Origin: Acanthopleura granulata
Taxonomy: Eukaryota; Mollusca; Polyplacophora; Chitonida; Chitonidae
Reading direction: 5' to 3'
Length of the DNA stretch: 64,000 nucleotides
Assembly: GCA_016165875.1 (NCBI GenBank)
Contig: JABBOT010000009.1
Coordinates: 15,602,566 to 15,666,565, forward strand
Shown: piece by piece, positions 1-10,063 of the stretch
Position numbering within the stretch: position 1 is the first letter of the stretch
How the letters are laid out: every line of letters begins with the position of its first letter
The notes under the pieces: model-generated
The model's database searches: none
Seen by the model: the letters and a program-made list of their open reading frames with translations, nothing else
Told to the model about the DNA's origin: nothing
Translations under genes and position numbers: made by a program

Positions 1-422
1 TTGCCTTATGCCAAATTATCTCTTTTAAGCATCCTATTTCGCTCTGTAAATGTCACAGATCTTGCATTTTAGCATTACTTTATACTAACATAACTTCAAC
101 AATCATTGTTGGCACTCACACAGAGTTAAAATACAGTATACATTTTCAATGAGGCAGCACTTTAACAAGTTGTATCGCGTTAACACTTGAATTGACAATT
201 TGACAATTGCACTTCAAAACTACAACTGGCCACCGTTTAAAATATTTCTTAGGTTTTTGGCCTACAGCCAAAAGTGTTTCGTTCATGCAACACAGTAGAC
301 TTTATATACTTAAGTAGTGTTTTACTTATCTATATAGTAGTTTGAGAAACATCCCATGTTGGACAAGGTCTCATCCTTCGCCACCTTTAAGACAAAAAGG
401 ATATATTTCAATTATGATATTG

Positions 423-699
423 ACTGATTAATATATTTATTTATTTAATTGGTGTTTTACGCCATACTCAAGAATATTTCACTTATACCGACGGCGGCCA
501 GCATTATGGTGTGAGGAAACCGAGCAGAGCCCGGGAGAAACTCGCGACCATCCACAGGTTGCTGGCAGACCTTCCCACGTATGGCGAGAAAGGAAGCCAA
601 CATGAGCTAGACTTGACCTCACAGCGACCGCCTTGGTGGGAGGCTTCTGGGTCATTGCACTGCTCTAGCGCGCTAACCGACTGAGCCACGGAAGCCCCA
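423..699 (-). mobile_element. tRNA-derived V-SINE-like element, full length, with 13-bp target duplication
   Basis: Read on the minus strand: a tRNA-like head (gtggctcagtcggttagcgc, A box), a B-box-like 'gaggtcaagtct', a V-SINE-like middle ending in 'ctcacaccataatgctggcc', the tail 'gtaaaacaccaatt' and AT-rich repeats. It is flanked by identical 13-bp copies of aattatgatattg (410-422 and 700-712), so the insertion boundaries are clear. SINEs of this kind are copied by the enzymes of a partner LINE. Confidence 0.9.
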
Positions 700-1357
700 A
701 ATTATGATATTGTAAATCATCCTTATTTTGATAGTAATACACCAATGCGTCCTGTATGCATGTAGCGTATATATACATATCTGTTGTTAAATACTTTGTA
801 AATCTGACGCTTTCAGAAGTCTTTGATTGAAAAATCCAGTGTATTAATAACGCTTCACCAAGCGTCTTTACTCTTAGTTTTCTAAATTCTACAATGGATA
901 TAATAGCCAGACTGGTTGACAAATATAGACAGAGGGTTCACGACCTCTGGTGATCCATTTCAGAGTTGTATCGAATGCCACTTAACCCGGGACTGGGGGC
1001 TTTAGGCCTTATACACAAACATCCATGTTCAGTACCACGATGCTAGATGAACAGTTGCAACCAAAGCGCCTGTGAGATACCTTTATAATGGTTGGAAATT
1101 ATTCTCGGACTACACGTTTGAAGTTAGTGTTGGATGTTATTCTTAGAATGTCGACTGTTTTCCCGGAATCAATGAAATCCCATGTCTAACATGTTACCAG
1201 CTTTAACTGCTCCATGTACTTCTATGTGTTGTTGTTTCTTTTTCTCATGGCAACTTTTGCCTTATGTTGTGTTGGAAATGTGTCTTGTCATCATTGATTT
1301 GGAAGGCCCAGTTATATGGGTTTACGAATTGTACACGAAGGTCAGACTTGATTTATT

Positions 1358-1412
1358 TATTTGTTTTAATTTGATTGCTGTTTTACGCCGTGCTCAAGAG
1401 GTCAGGCTTGAA
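1358..1412 (-). mobile_element. SINE 3' tail fragment
   Basis: Only the tail end (gattgctgttttacgccgtg, 'ctcaag') and the AT-rich tail remain. Confidence 0.6.
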
Positions 1413-1504
1413 ACTTAGATGCCACTGTAAGGAGTTTGAATTTCAGTACACCCGAAAACTGAATTTCCAGGATTATTAAATTGGGTTCCGAGACTGATTG
1501 ATTA

Positions 1505-1725
1505 ATTTGTAATTCTTTGATTGGTGTTTTACGTCGAATTCAATTACGAGTAGCCTATTTCACTCATACGACGGCAAACTGCATTATGGTGGGAGGAAAC
1601 TTGTATAGCTTGGGGGAAGCGCGACAATCCGCGGCCGGTTGCTAGAAGGCCATCCCACGAGAAGCGAGCATCAGGTGGACTTGTACTCACGGCGATCGAC
1701 CGGATTGTGGAGGGGTTCATGTAAA
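1505..1725 (-). mobile_element. Degraded SINE copy
   Basis: Tail 'gattggtgttttacgtcgaa' and 'cgacggcaaactgcattatg' followed by a diverged V-domain and part of the tRNA side. It carries many substitutions and small indels. Confidence 0.75.
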
Positions 1726-1814
1726 AGTGTCATGGAGCAAAAGAGAAATATTGGTAATAAAAACGTTTTTAAAAAGACAGTACTTAAATTTTCTTAGGTG
1801 TGTGTGTCTGTTTT

Positions 1815-2215
1815 ATTAGTAAGTTGTGCGCACGACGTTTTCACAAAGTCGTGCTCTCCAGATAGTTGACCAATGAAAATGTTACAGGCCTACATTGCCG
1901 TCCCAGCCATTTCATGCAGTGGTCAGCTGTCAGCTGTCATGCCAAAAGTACACACGTATTAGTGCGAAAGAACTACATCAGAAAATTCATGAGAGAGTAT
2001 CGATTTATATCCGCTAATATAATACTATATCTGTCTTGATTGCTTTCACTGGTCAGTTATCTCTGGGGCACGACTCACAGTGAAGATGTCGTGCGCAGAG
2101 AACAACTTAGCAAAGGTGCATGTCGTGCGTAATAGTTAACAAAAATCTCGTGCTCACGAGATAATTGTGCGTTTCTATTTGTCAGTTATCTCGTGAGTAC
2201 GACTCACATACGTCA
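1815..2215. repeat. Cluster of short inverted repeats around 'tcgtg/cacga'
   Basis: Repeated motifs such as 'gtcgtgc', 'gcacgac' and 'gttatctcgtga' occur in both orientations, including a hairpin atctcgtg-ct-cacgagat near 2143-2160. It looks like a decayed foldback element, but I cannot fix its ends. Confidence 0.4.
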
Positions 2216-2972
2216 AAGTTTAAGATTTAGATGTTGATAGTTTTCTTTCGGTTTATAACTTTTTTTCATTCTGTGAATTTTACGGCTCCGTACTAACCAT
2301 GAAGTCAACCACGAAGGCCCCTCCGAAATTGGGTAATATATAAGGTATGTCCGAAACTTCAATACACACTATTTTGGCGAAATGCGCAGAAAACCGTCTT
2401 CGTGTACAGCAGTGTATATATTACTCCACATATTTAACCTATGTATAGTAATATGCCGCGTTTTATACAAACCATTAGTCCTCAGACCATGACACAACAT
2501 AAATGAAATTGATTTGTTTGTTTTCTTAGACGTTTTCACATTTACATGTCGACGATCGGGTTTAGAGGTGTAGGAAACCAGAGTGAAACAAAGAAACGTC
2601 TGACCGTTTTACAAGAAATAGCGTGTGGCACGCTATGGGAGTCCCGATATTTTAATTTGGGATACCTACAAAATATCTATAAAAGTCAATAAATAAAAAT
2701 GTATGTAACTTATGTTAGTATCTTTAGTCGTTTTTTCCTTCTACAACACATCTTGTCCTCTACCTTTTAACTTTTTGCATGGATTTTAACTGCACTTGAC
2801 CATGCATTACATATTCATTAATTTTAATGATTGGTAATTTCCTTGCAGCCGCACTCTTTCTCTCTTTCTTTTTCTTCTACCTTATTTCATTCAATGCTAA
2901 CCTTTCTTTATGTATCATTTTTATTATATACCTGCGGCAAGTGGTTCATACAAGATTATAAAATGAAACAAA

Positions 2973-2975
<3 letters not shown>

Positions 2976-3015
<40 letters not shown>

Positions 3016-3127
3016 ATATATATATATATATATACATACATATATATATACATGTATATATATTTTGTTATATATATATATATATACATATACACACACA
3101 CACACACACACACGCGCGCGCGCACAC
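2976..3127. repeat. Compound microsatellite (TA)n, (CA)n, (CG)n
   Basis: Several runs of alternating t/a broken by short interruptions, then a run of ca and of cg. Confidence 0.9.
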
Positions 3128-3177
3128 AGGACTGTTTAAGTTACTCACGATAGGTCAAAGTGCCGTTTGCATATATT

Positions 3178-3357
3178 CTGATTTATTTATTTGATTGGTG
3201 TTTTACGTCGTACTCAAGAATATTTCACTTTATGCCGCCAGCATCATTGTGGGAGGAAATCGTGCAGAGCCCGGGGGAAACCCACGACCATTCGCAGGTT
3301 GCTTGCAGAAATTTCCACGTACGGCTGGAGAGGAAGCCAGCATGAGCTGGGCTTTTC
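3178..3357 (-). mobile_element. SINE copy lacking its tRNA head
   Basis: A well-preserved tail and V-domain up to 'gccagcatgagctgggctt'. The homology then stops, so the 5' head is missing (5' truncation, common in target-primed insertion). Confidence 0.8.
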
Positions 3358-3498
3358 TGATTTAAACTGCATTTGCTGTTTCTATCTGTTCAAGGTGTAC
3401 AGTAATAGAGAAAGATGTCAATTAATACATGTACACTGTATGCTCTCTAAAATCATTAAACAAATATATATGACATGCAGGTACACAAAGTGTAATAA

Positions 3499-3674
3499 AA
3501 TTACACTAGAACATGTCTTTCTTATGGATATACAACTTCTTGGTTTATTATCACGACGTTTCGATGTAGATACTAACATCGTTATCACTCACGACGTTTC
3601 GATGTAGATACTAACATCGTTATCACTTGATAAGAAGTTGTATATCCATAAGAAAGACATGTTCTAGTGTAATT
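3499..3674. mobile_element. Short foldback element with 43-bp perfect inverted ends and internal tandem repeats
   Basis: Arms 3499-3541 and 3632-3674 are exact reverse complements. Between them lie two copies of a 38-bp unit starting 'acgacgtttcgatgtagata' (3553 and 3591). It has no coding capacity. The layout of inverted ends around a tandem core matches tandem-repeat-containing MITEs described in bivalves, some of which are tied to Helentron-type transposons. Confidence 0.8.
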
Positions 3675-5631
3675 CCATCCCAACTTCTAAATGCCATTTA
3701 AACAAGTTGTAACAAAATTGAATATCTACGCTTTTGTGTTCTAGAGGTACACAACCGTGCATGTGTACCATCGATGGACATGTTGTTTTTTTTTTCCTTG
3801 CTGAAGTACACAACTTGTATGCCTCTTAGTAAGCAAAAATTGTATATATAGATGTTCAATTTTGTTACAGTTTGTGTGCCTATACGGTACACAGTTGTTT
3901 TTAGAGAGTATATGGCTATAGACAGCATAAACATTGACATCACCAACAATGTACTTCATTACAGCACATATAGGTTAACATGTTATTATATGTGATGATG
4001 CAGGAAGGCATTTATGTGTTTAACATATAACCCCACAGCGTGTGAGTATGTACCGAATGGGGCATGCGGGCGGGCGTGTTAACTCTGTTGCCTGCCATAT
4101 ACTGAGAGGATAAGGCGTGGGTGACCGATTTAAGCTGCTAAACCGTTACTGCAATGGAGCGTGTGGGAGCATATCTAGCCTGGTAACTATATTAACTTAT
4201 ATACACCGCATATCGGCCTGTGCAGTTTATACAGACATGGTTCAGATAGTAAATGTGAACTGTATGTTGTAGGTATATACATGTATATATACACATGCAA
4301 ATAATTTGTATATTTAACAAGGCGTTTTCTACACTTCACAGTCAGCCTGTTGACTGTGTGCTAGACAAAATAGTCCTTGAACTCCAAAGTTGCAGCTTAA
4401 CACAAAAGAGCATCGGAAAAAATCCAGTGTATTTCTAGGCTATGGCATCCAGATTTCAGTGTATAGCCAGAGGGTTGTATGTATACACATGTGACTAGCG
4501 TTCGCGGCCGGATGTCTTCAAGCCCGCGGGAGGTACGGGATGAGTTGAGGTGCTGTAACCACATTAACTGACGAATGTAGTGCTGTTCTGTACAGAGCAT
4601 TTTGACTGACAAACGCGCCCACAAGAAGCCACTCTCCCTATCCCTCCATCCCTCCGTCCGTCTCTCAAGCCGGCGTTGTGTTGTAGACGGGCTATTTCAG
4701 TCGTTGTGTTTGTGTGTGAAGGTTGAGTTTGTACAGTGTATACGTTTCATCATTCTGGCTTGTTACCAGATTGGGTGAATGAAAATGGTGCTGATCTAGC
4801 TTCGACCAGTGCAAGAGTGGATCCCAAGAACTTTTCTTGTGGCTTGCAAATGTGAAGAAATGCAACATTGGATATAGAGTTTGGAATTTCACGCTACGTG
4901 GCGAGCTTCGTTCTCTGTACCGACGCATTGGTGAGCTTATGCACAGACTGCATTATGATGGCTGTACAACAGAAAAGTGTGTGTACCAGTAGCATACATT
5001 TTCTTGGATCTTCAAGCGAATTGTGAAGTTTTATCAGACAATTATTTCTTGGCACGGATTACTAGAACGTTCGTTACCTCAGCATCTGAACCCATACTAT
5101 GTGTTAATTTCGTTCCAGGCCATTTTCTTGGATTATACAGTGCAAAACGGAGTGTGTGTTAGCTATAGAGAATACACTTATTAGTTTGCACTCTCCGTAT
5201 TATGGCCAGCCATCTTGGAAGAATCAGTCTAACTGTACAAGTGTAAAGAGCACGGTATACGTATCGCAGTCAGCTCGCCCTTGCCCCAGCATCTGGCCCT
5301 CATCCGCCCAGCAACAGGGCAACAGGATATTCCGCATCCTTTACCGAAGTGGGTGGGGGGAGGAAGGAAGCTGGATGAGTACAATTGGGCGGGATGGTTG
5401 GTTATTCATAGAATTTTCCAGCCCATTCGTTGAGATTGTATGTATTGGCCTATAATACTGCCTTGAAGATAACTCCTTCCGGCCGAATCTTTGACCTAGA
5501 AATTAAATGTTGGCTTTATAATGCAGGGTTGCCGTATCATAGTCAGTTCTACCTATACATAGGATAAGTCGATACGCCTAAAATCGTTACTGCCGTTTCT
5601 TAAGTAGATGTGTATTCGGTGAAAAAAGAAA
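3675..5631. other. No gene seen
   Basis: AT-rich DNA with scattered short frames and no family match, splice pattern or repeat that I can support. Confidence 0.5.
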
Positions 5632-6096
5632 ATGGCGGATCTCCGGTGTAGTGTTGAATTAGAGAATAAGAAGGTCACTTCGCCCGCTCTAATGTCAGAT
5701 ATTCTAGAAAGAACAGACACGGAAGATACAGAAATTATTGAGGAAAGTATACCTGAAGGCCCCCTCGATGTAGATTTGTTAATGGATTTAGGATTTATCA
5801 AACGAACACTAGACAATTTAGTTAGCCCTGAAGAAACACAAGCAGTGTTGGACATGGCCGTGGAGTACATAAAAAAGGAGACAGGCAAACTTTTACAAGC
5901 ACAGACGGACACTGCCAGAGGCCTGGAGGCTCAAATTTCCCTGGTGGACACTGCTAAAGAAAGAGTCAAGGACAAACTTTTAAAATGCCAAGAGAATGTG
6001 ACTTTATTAAAAGAAACCGTAACTGAAAATCAAACCAAATTAAAATCCGTTACAACCGATAATGATCCTTGTTCCACGGATCCACCTTGTAGTTAG
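5632..6096 (+). CDS. Unrecognised 154-aa acidic coiled-coil protein, one exon
   Basis: I do not recognise the family. The ATG has a good start context ('gaaaatgg', A at -3). Residues 1-45 are acidic and probably disordered (ILERTDTEDTEIIEESIPEG). Residues 48-85 form a predicted helix (LDVDLLMDLGFIKRTLDNLV, AVLDMAVEYIKKETG). Residues 86-142 look like a coiled coil (GLEAQISLVDTAKERVKDKL, NVTLLKETVTENQTKLKSV). The tail is Cys/Pro-rich (CSTDPPCS). There is no signal peptide or membrane segment. The unbroken frame, the start context and the heptad pattern support a real gene, possibly an adaptor or complex subunit. Downstream DNA is very AT-rich without a canonical AATAAA. An intronless retrocopy is also possible. 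Confidence 0.7.
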   Translation: MADLRCSVELENKKVTSPALMSDILERTDTEDTEIIEESIPEGPLDVDLLMDLGFIKRTLDNLVSPEETQAVLDMAVEYIKKETGKLLQAQTDTARGLEAQISLVDTAKERVKDKLLKCQENVTLLKETVTENQTKLKSVTTDNDPCSTDPPCS

Positions 6097-6654
6097 GCAG
6101 TTTATATTCGTTAATTATATTATTATTTATATGATTAAGTGATATTTAATAATTTATAATTAATTATACATCGTATTTATACTATTTGAAGAATGGACTT
6201 ATATATATTTTTTTTCCATTTAGGTTATGTATTTTTAGCCTGATTGTCTACTACTATGCACGTGCATGGGTTGCCATACCATCACGTTCTTAGTAACCAT
6301 GGCAACGCCGATCTCTAGCTATGAAATATTTGCGAAAGTTTCATGCATATGCAACCAGGCAGATTCCAGCTCATGTGATAGATGGCATCTCAGAAGTGAT
6401 TGGTTGTGAAATGTTACGTGAATAGTGATTGGTGGTGTTGCTAATTGTCCCCGGAAATCGGCCGATGTTTGTGCCAAGTACAGAGACTGTTTACTGGCTT
6501 TGTACTTGCTATATATATCTGACAGTCTATATACCGAAAATGTGATGTAACGCGCAGTGCATACTTTGTCTTTTAAGTGTTACGCAACGGCCTCTATGTT
6601 ATAGGCCTAGGAGTATTTTATATGCTCCTTATAAATTACAAACAATAACAATTT

Positions 6655-6880
6655 TCACTTATATACGATGGTAGACTTTAGGTTTATGGGTGGAGGAAAG
6701 CCTAAACCACTGAGCTTTGGCAAATCAATGGCGAACTTCCTACATGCTTCTTATACACACGAATAGGCACACCATGTCACAAACGGCTACGCGAGCGCCG
6801 TGAGGAAGGCCCCATGAGTAGTGAAAGTTGGGGAATCCAAAAATTCCCTGTCCAAGGCTGGGTTTGAAAGACAAGTTCCT
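6655..6880 (-). mobile_element. Copy of a second tRNA-type SINE family
   Basis: Shares with 34025-34325 the blocks 'tttatgggtgg', the region around 'gaggaaggccc' and 'ccctgtccaaggctgg', in the same order, but not the tail of the main SINE. The B-box-like sequence is on the minus strand. Confidence 0.45.
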
Positions 6881-8629
6881 TTGACCATGTTTTTTAGACA
6901 TAAAACATAAAATATGTAGAGTACAAGGGACATGTACGGTATATACCGTGGGCTCTACCGGAAGGCTGTGTTGGAATTCCCATGCTTTCGATGCATGCGC
7001 ATGCTGAAAACAACTCGGCCATCATGAAGGCTGTGCTAAATCGTACTAGATATTGGATACCAAAATGCTCCCCTCAAAAAATCTCCCATTGAATTCGTTA
7101 TTTGAGGGACGGGGATGGCGGATTGCATTTCTGTGTGTCTAATGGATTAATGCAGTCCTAGCTGGCCACGAGTAAATCCGTTCCTGATAACAAATTAATC
7201 CGTATAGCCATACACGCATTAATCCGTTAGATCAACGTAAATGCTATCCGTCATCTCTGAAATAACAGATTTAATGGAAGATTTGTTGAAGGTTTGATTG
7301 GTTGATTTATTTGCCCTTATATATTCAATTTCAACGATGCTTTGGTCCTATCAAGACGGTGTCTCTGACGGATATTATAATAAATTATTTCTGTGGCATG
7401 ATGCCTCGATGAAACACCATGTCAAAGACACCATACACAACGCTCCAATTCAGCACAGTCTACACTGGAACCAGGCTGATCATGCTTTGGCTTATCCCGC
7501 GCTTTTGAATGAGCCCCCAAAAAGAGAACAGGCTTATTTCGTTATTTTGTACAACATAATTCAAACAATGGAACGATTTTCAAGTCTGAACATCCACCAA
7601 CTTATCCACCTTAACCTTTGATTCTCTGTTAGCCTCTTAGATTTTCAAAGTGGCAAATTTATGCCAAGACGATAAGTTTCGTATGCAGGTAAATGCACTA
7701 AAGTGTTGAAGAGACCTATTTCTTTGAAATAAAAGTCAACAGTTTTTTCAAAGACTCATCCTTGAGATATGAATTATGAGTGAACTATTTATACCACCAT
7801 ATATAGGTCTAACTTATTGGAATGATGCAAGACGAAGCCAACTCTTCAATATAAAAAAAACATAAGATATACTAACTGGAAATAAAGTTCCAGCGAATTA
7901 GTACCTATCACATGCACCTTAACTTTACTAGAACATTATAATTTGTCTTGGAATCCCATTTTATATTTCCTTACTTATTTTACGTCATTAGTGTTTTATG
8001 CCGCACTCAAGCATTTTTCACGTAGGCCTGCGGTAACAGTTCATTGGTGGGGAAAACTGAAGGGTATATGGTACACATGGTTCTTAATTAACGACAACAC
8101 CAAACCAAATACATCCATGAAGTATCCTAAATACCCTTTCTTATTTTGTGACATTGCATAGTTGACATATCACTAAGTTTAAGCAAAACCCCGCTCAATA
8201 AGAAAACATAAAGCGCCACCATCAATCAATTTTAACCAATCAGATGCGAGTTAATTTTAAAATCCTATTGAACGAAATTGTTTCCGCGAACGTTATGCGA
8301 ACTGCTATTTACATGTACCCACATACATCCGTGGGGTATAACTGACGTGGCATCGTGTCATGGATTTCGTACCCATGCAGATTAAAACATGAATAACAGA
8401 GTTGCCAAGCACGTCAGAAAAAAATAACTGCGGCCCTTAGGTCTGTAACCATCCCTCTTGCGAAACAAGTTTACGGTTACATCATTTGTTGTCTTTTCTT
8501 TTAAACGGCTGGCGCTGATATCGAGCCTGCGCCCGTAATGGTCAGAGGTCAATAGCTGAGGCAAGAACAGGACTTGATATATGTAGCAGAAAGAGCTAAC
8601 AAAAGACTTGCCGTGTTATGACTTACCGT
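6881..8629. other. No gene seen
   Basis: The short frame at 7298-7621 has no recognisable domain. A very decayed SINE tail may lie near 7975-8060. Confidence 0.45.
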
Positions 8630-9390
8630 ATGGATACATCGAAAACCCCGACTATAGCCTGCTTCGGAAGACCCGACTACAGTACACAGCCTTCATGGGA
8701 AGACCGGACTATGTAGCCTACATAGCAACTTCCGATTACATAGCCTTCATGGAAAAAACCCATCTTAAACCTGCTTGGAAAACCTCGACTATAGCTTGTA
8801 TGGGAAAAACTGACTTAAGCCTGCTTAGCAAACCCCCGACTATAGCCTGCATGGGAAAACCTGCCTATAGCGTGCAGGGGAGAATCTGCCTCTAGCCTGG
8901 ATGAGAAAACCTGCCTATAGCCCGCATGGGAAAATCTGCCTATAGCCTGCTGGAAAAGGCCGATTACATCATGCATTGGAAAACTTGCTTATAGCCTGCA
9001 GGGAAAACCGCATGCCTATAGCCTGCATGGTGAAACCTGGCTATAGCCTGCATTGGAAAACCCCCAGTCTTCATGAGAATATAGTCATGAGAAGACTTCG
9101 ACTATATAGCTTCCTTGTATGGGAAAACCCAGACTGTTGCCTGAATGGGAACACCCCGAACAACAGCTTCCTTGGGGAAACCACGACTGTATGTCCCTTG
9201 GGGAAACCCCGACTATAACCTGCATGGGAAAATCCCGACAAAGTTTCCTTCGGGAAAACCCCGACGACAGCTCCCCTGCGAACCCTCACCAACAGCTTCT
9301 TTGAGGGAAACCTTGACTGCTGACAGCATGGGAAAACCCCGACAATTTTCTTCGGGGAAACGCCGACTATATTTCCAACAGTGTGTGGGG
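8630..9390. repeat. Degenerate minisatellite, ~25-27 bp unit
   Basis: About 28 diverged units of the type 'gggaaaacctgcctatagcc' plus 'tgcat'. Units vary in length, so the array is old. Frames open on both strands here reflect the repeat, not genes. Confidence 0.8.
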
Positions 9391-9697
9391 AAAACCACAC
9401 TGCCTCTCCAACTTCAACACAACTGCCTTGACAAGCTTCTTCGCCTTATCGTCCCTACCCCGCGATACCTGACGTTCAATGCAGTTTGACGAGGTTATCC
9501 GTTAAAATTAAGATCGAAATAAATCTTATATCTCAGATTGGTGTGTTGATATCTGCACGTGGCTGCAGTCAGCCAGTGAGAATCCACGGACGCCATCGTT
9601 TGTTTGGTGGCCCTGTTTGTTTTGTTAATGGATGCTTTGCAGGGTCAATAATTTAAATAATTAAACACAGAACACTCGAGAAAAATTTAACCATTTT

Positions 9698-9707
9698 TTT
9701 ATTTATT
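9698..9707 (-). terminator. Doubled AATAAA poly(A) signal
   Basis: Minus-strand AATAAATAAA downstream of the open frame at 9791-10063. It sits in an AT-rich stretch, so it could be chance. Confidence 0.3.
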
Positions 9708-9790
9708 ATTACTCTTTTATGATACAGACCATATGAGCTAGTCGAAAGAAGAACACTACTTAATAATTTTAATTAAATTTCTTCGGGGGA

Positions 9791-10063
9791 TCAACATGGT
9801 CCAGTTTTATCTTGGGATAATCTAAACTCATAATCCGGACCAAGATCCAAGAATGGAGCGGATCTCCGACCATCGAGGTATCTACAGCTACCCGATACAT
9901 CGTCGTGCAGGCTGATATAATTGTGGGTATCCTTCAATTGACTCCAAACATGCATGTATTTATGTCGACATGGTACATAGTTGGTTCGAACAAAATCTAC
10001 ATAACGGTGCAAGGGGAAATAAGGCACGTGTTTTCTGTGTTCCAATATACAGGCTACTAACAA
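9791..10063 (-). CDS. Possible 3'-terminal coding exon of an unknown gene
   Basis: An open frame ends HVWSQLKDTHNYISLHDDVS, GSCRYLDGRRSAPFLDLGPD, YEFRLSQDKTGPC and a stop. The residue mix looks like a folded protein rather than random frame. A doubled AATAAA lies 84-93 nt after the stop on the same strand. The true 5' boundary is uncertain: a weak 'acacag' lies near 10041. I found no partner exon upstream and do not recognise the family, so this may be chance. Confidence 0.35.
   Translation of the reverse strand: MLVACILEHRKHVPYFPLHRYVDFVRTNYVPCRHKYMHVWSQLKDTHNYISLHDDVSGSCRYLDGRRSAPFLDLGPDYEFRLSQDKTGPC

Noticed and set aside
449..697. tRNA gene from the A/B-box-like sequences in the SINE heads
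   Set aside because: The boxes sit within SINE copies and are followed by the V-domain; no cloverleaf with an intact acceptor stem is seen here or elsewhere.
8608..9489. Several frames on both strands with KPRL/GETPT repeats
   Set aside because: Translation of the degenerate 25-27-bp repeat; frames shift with unit length.
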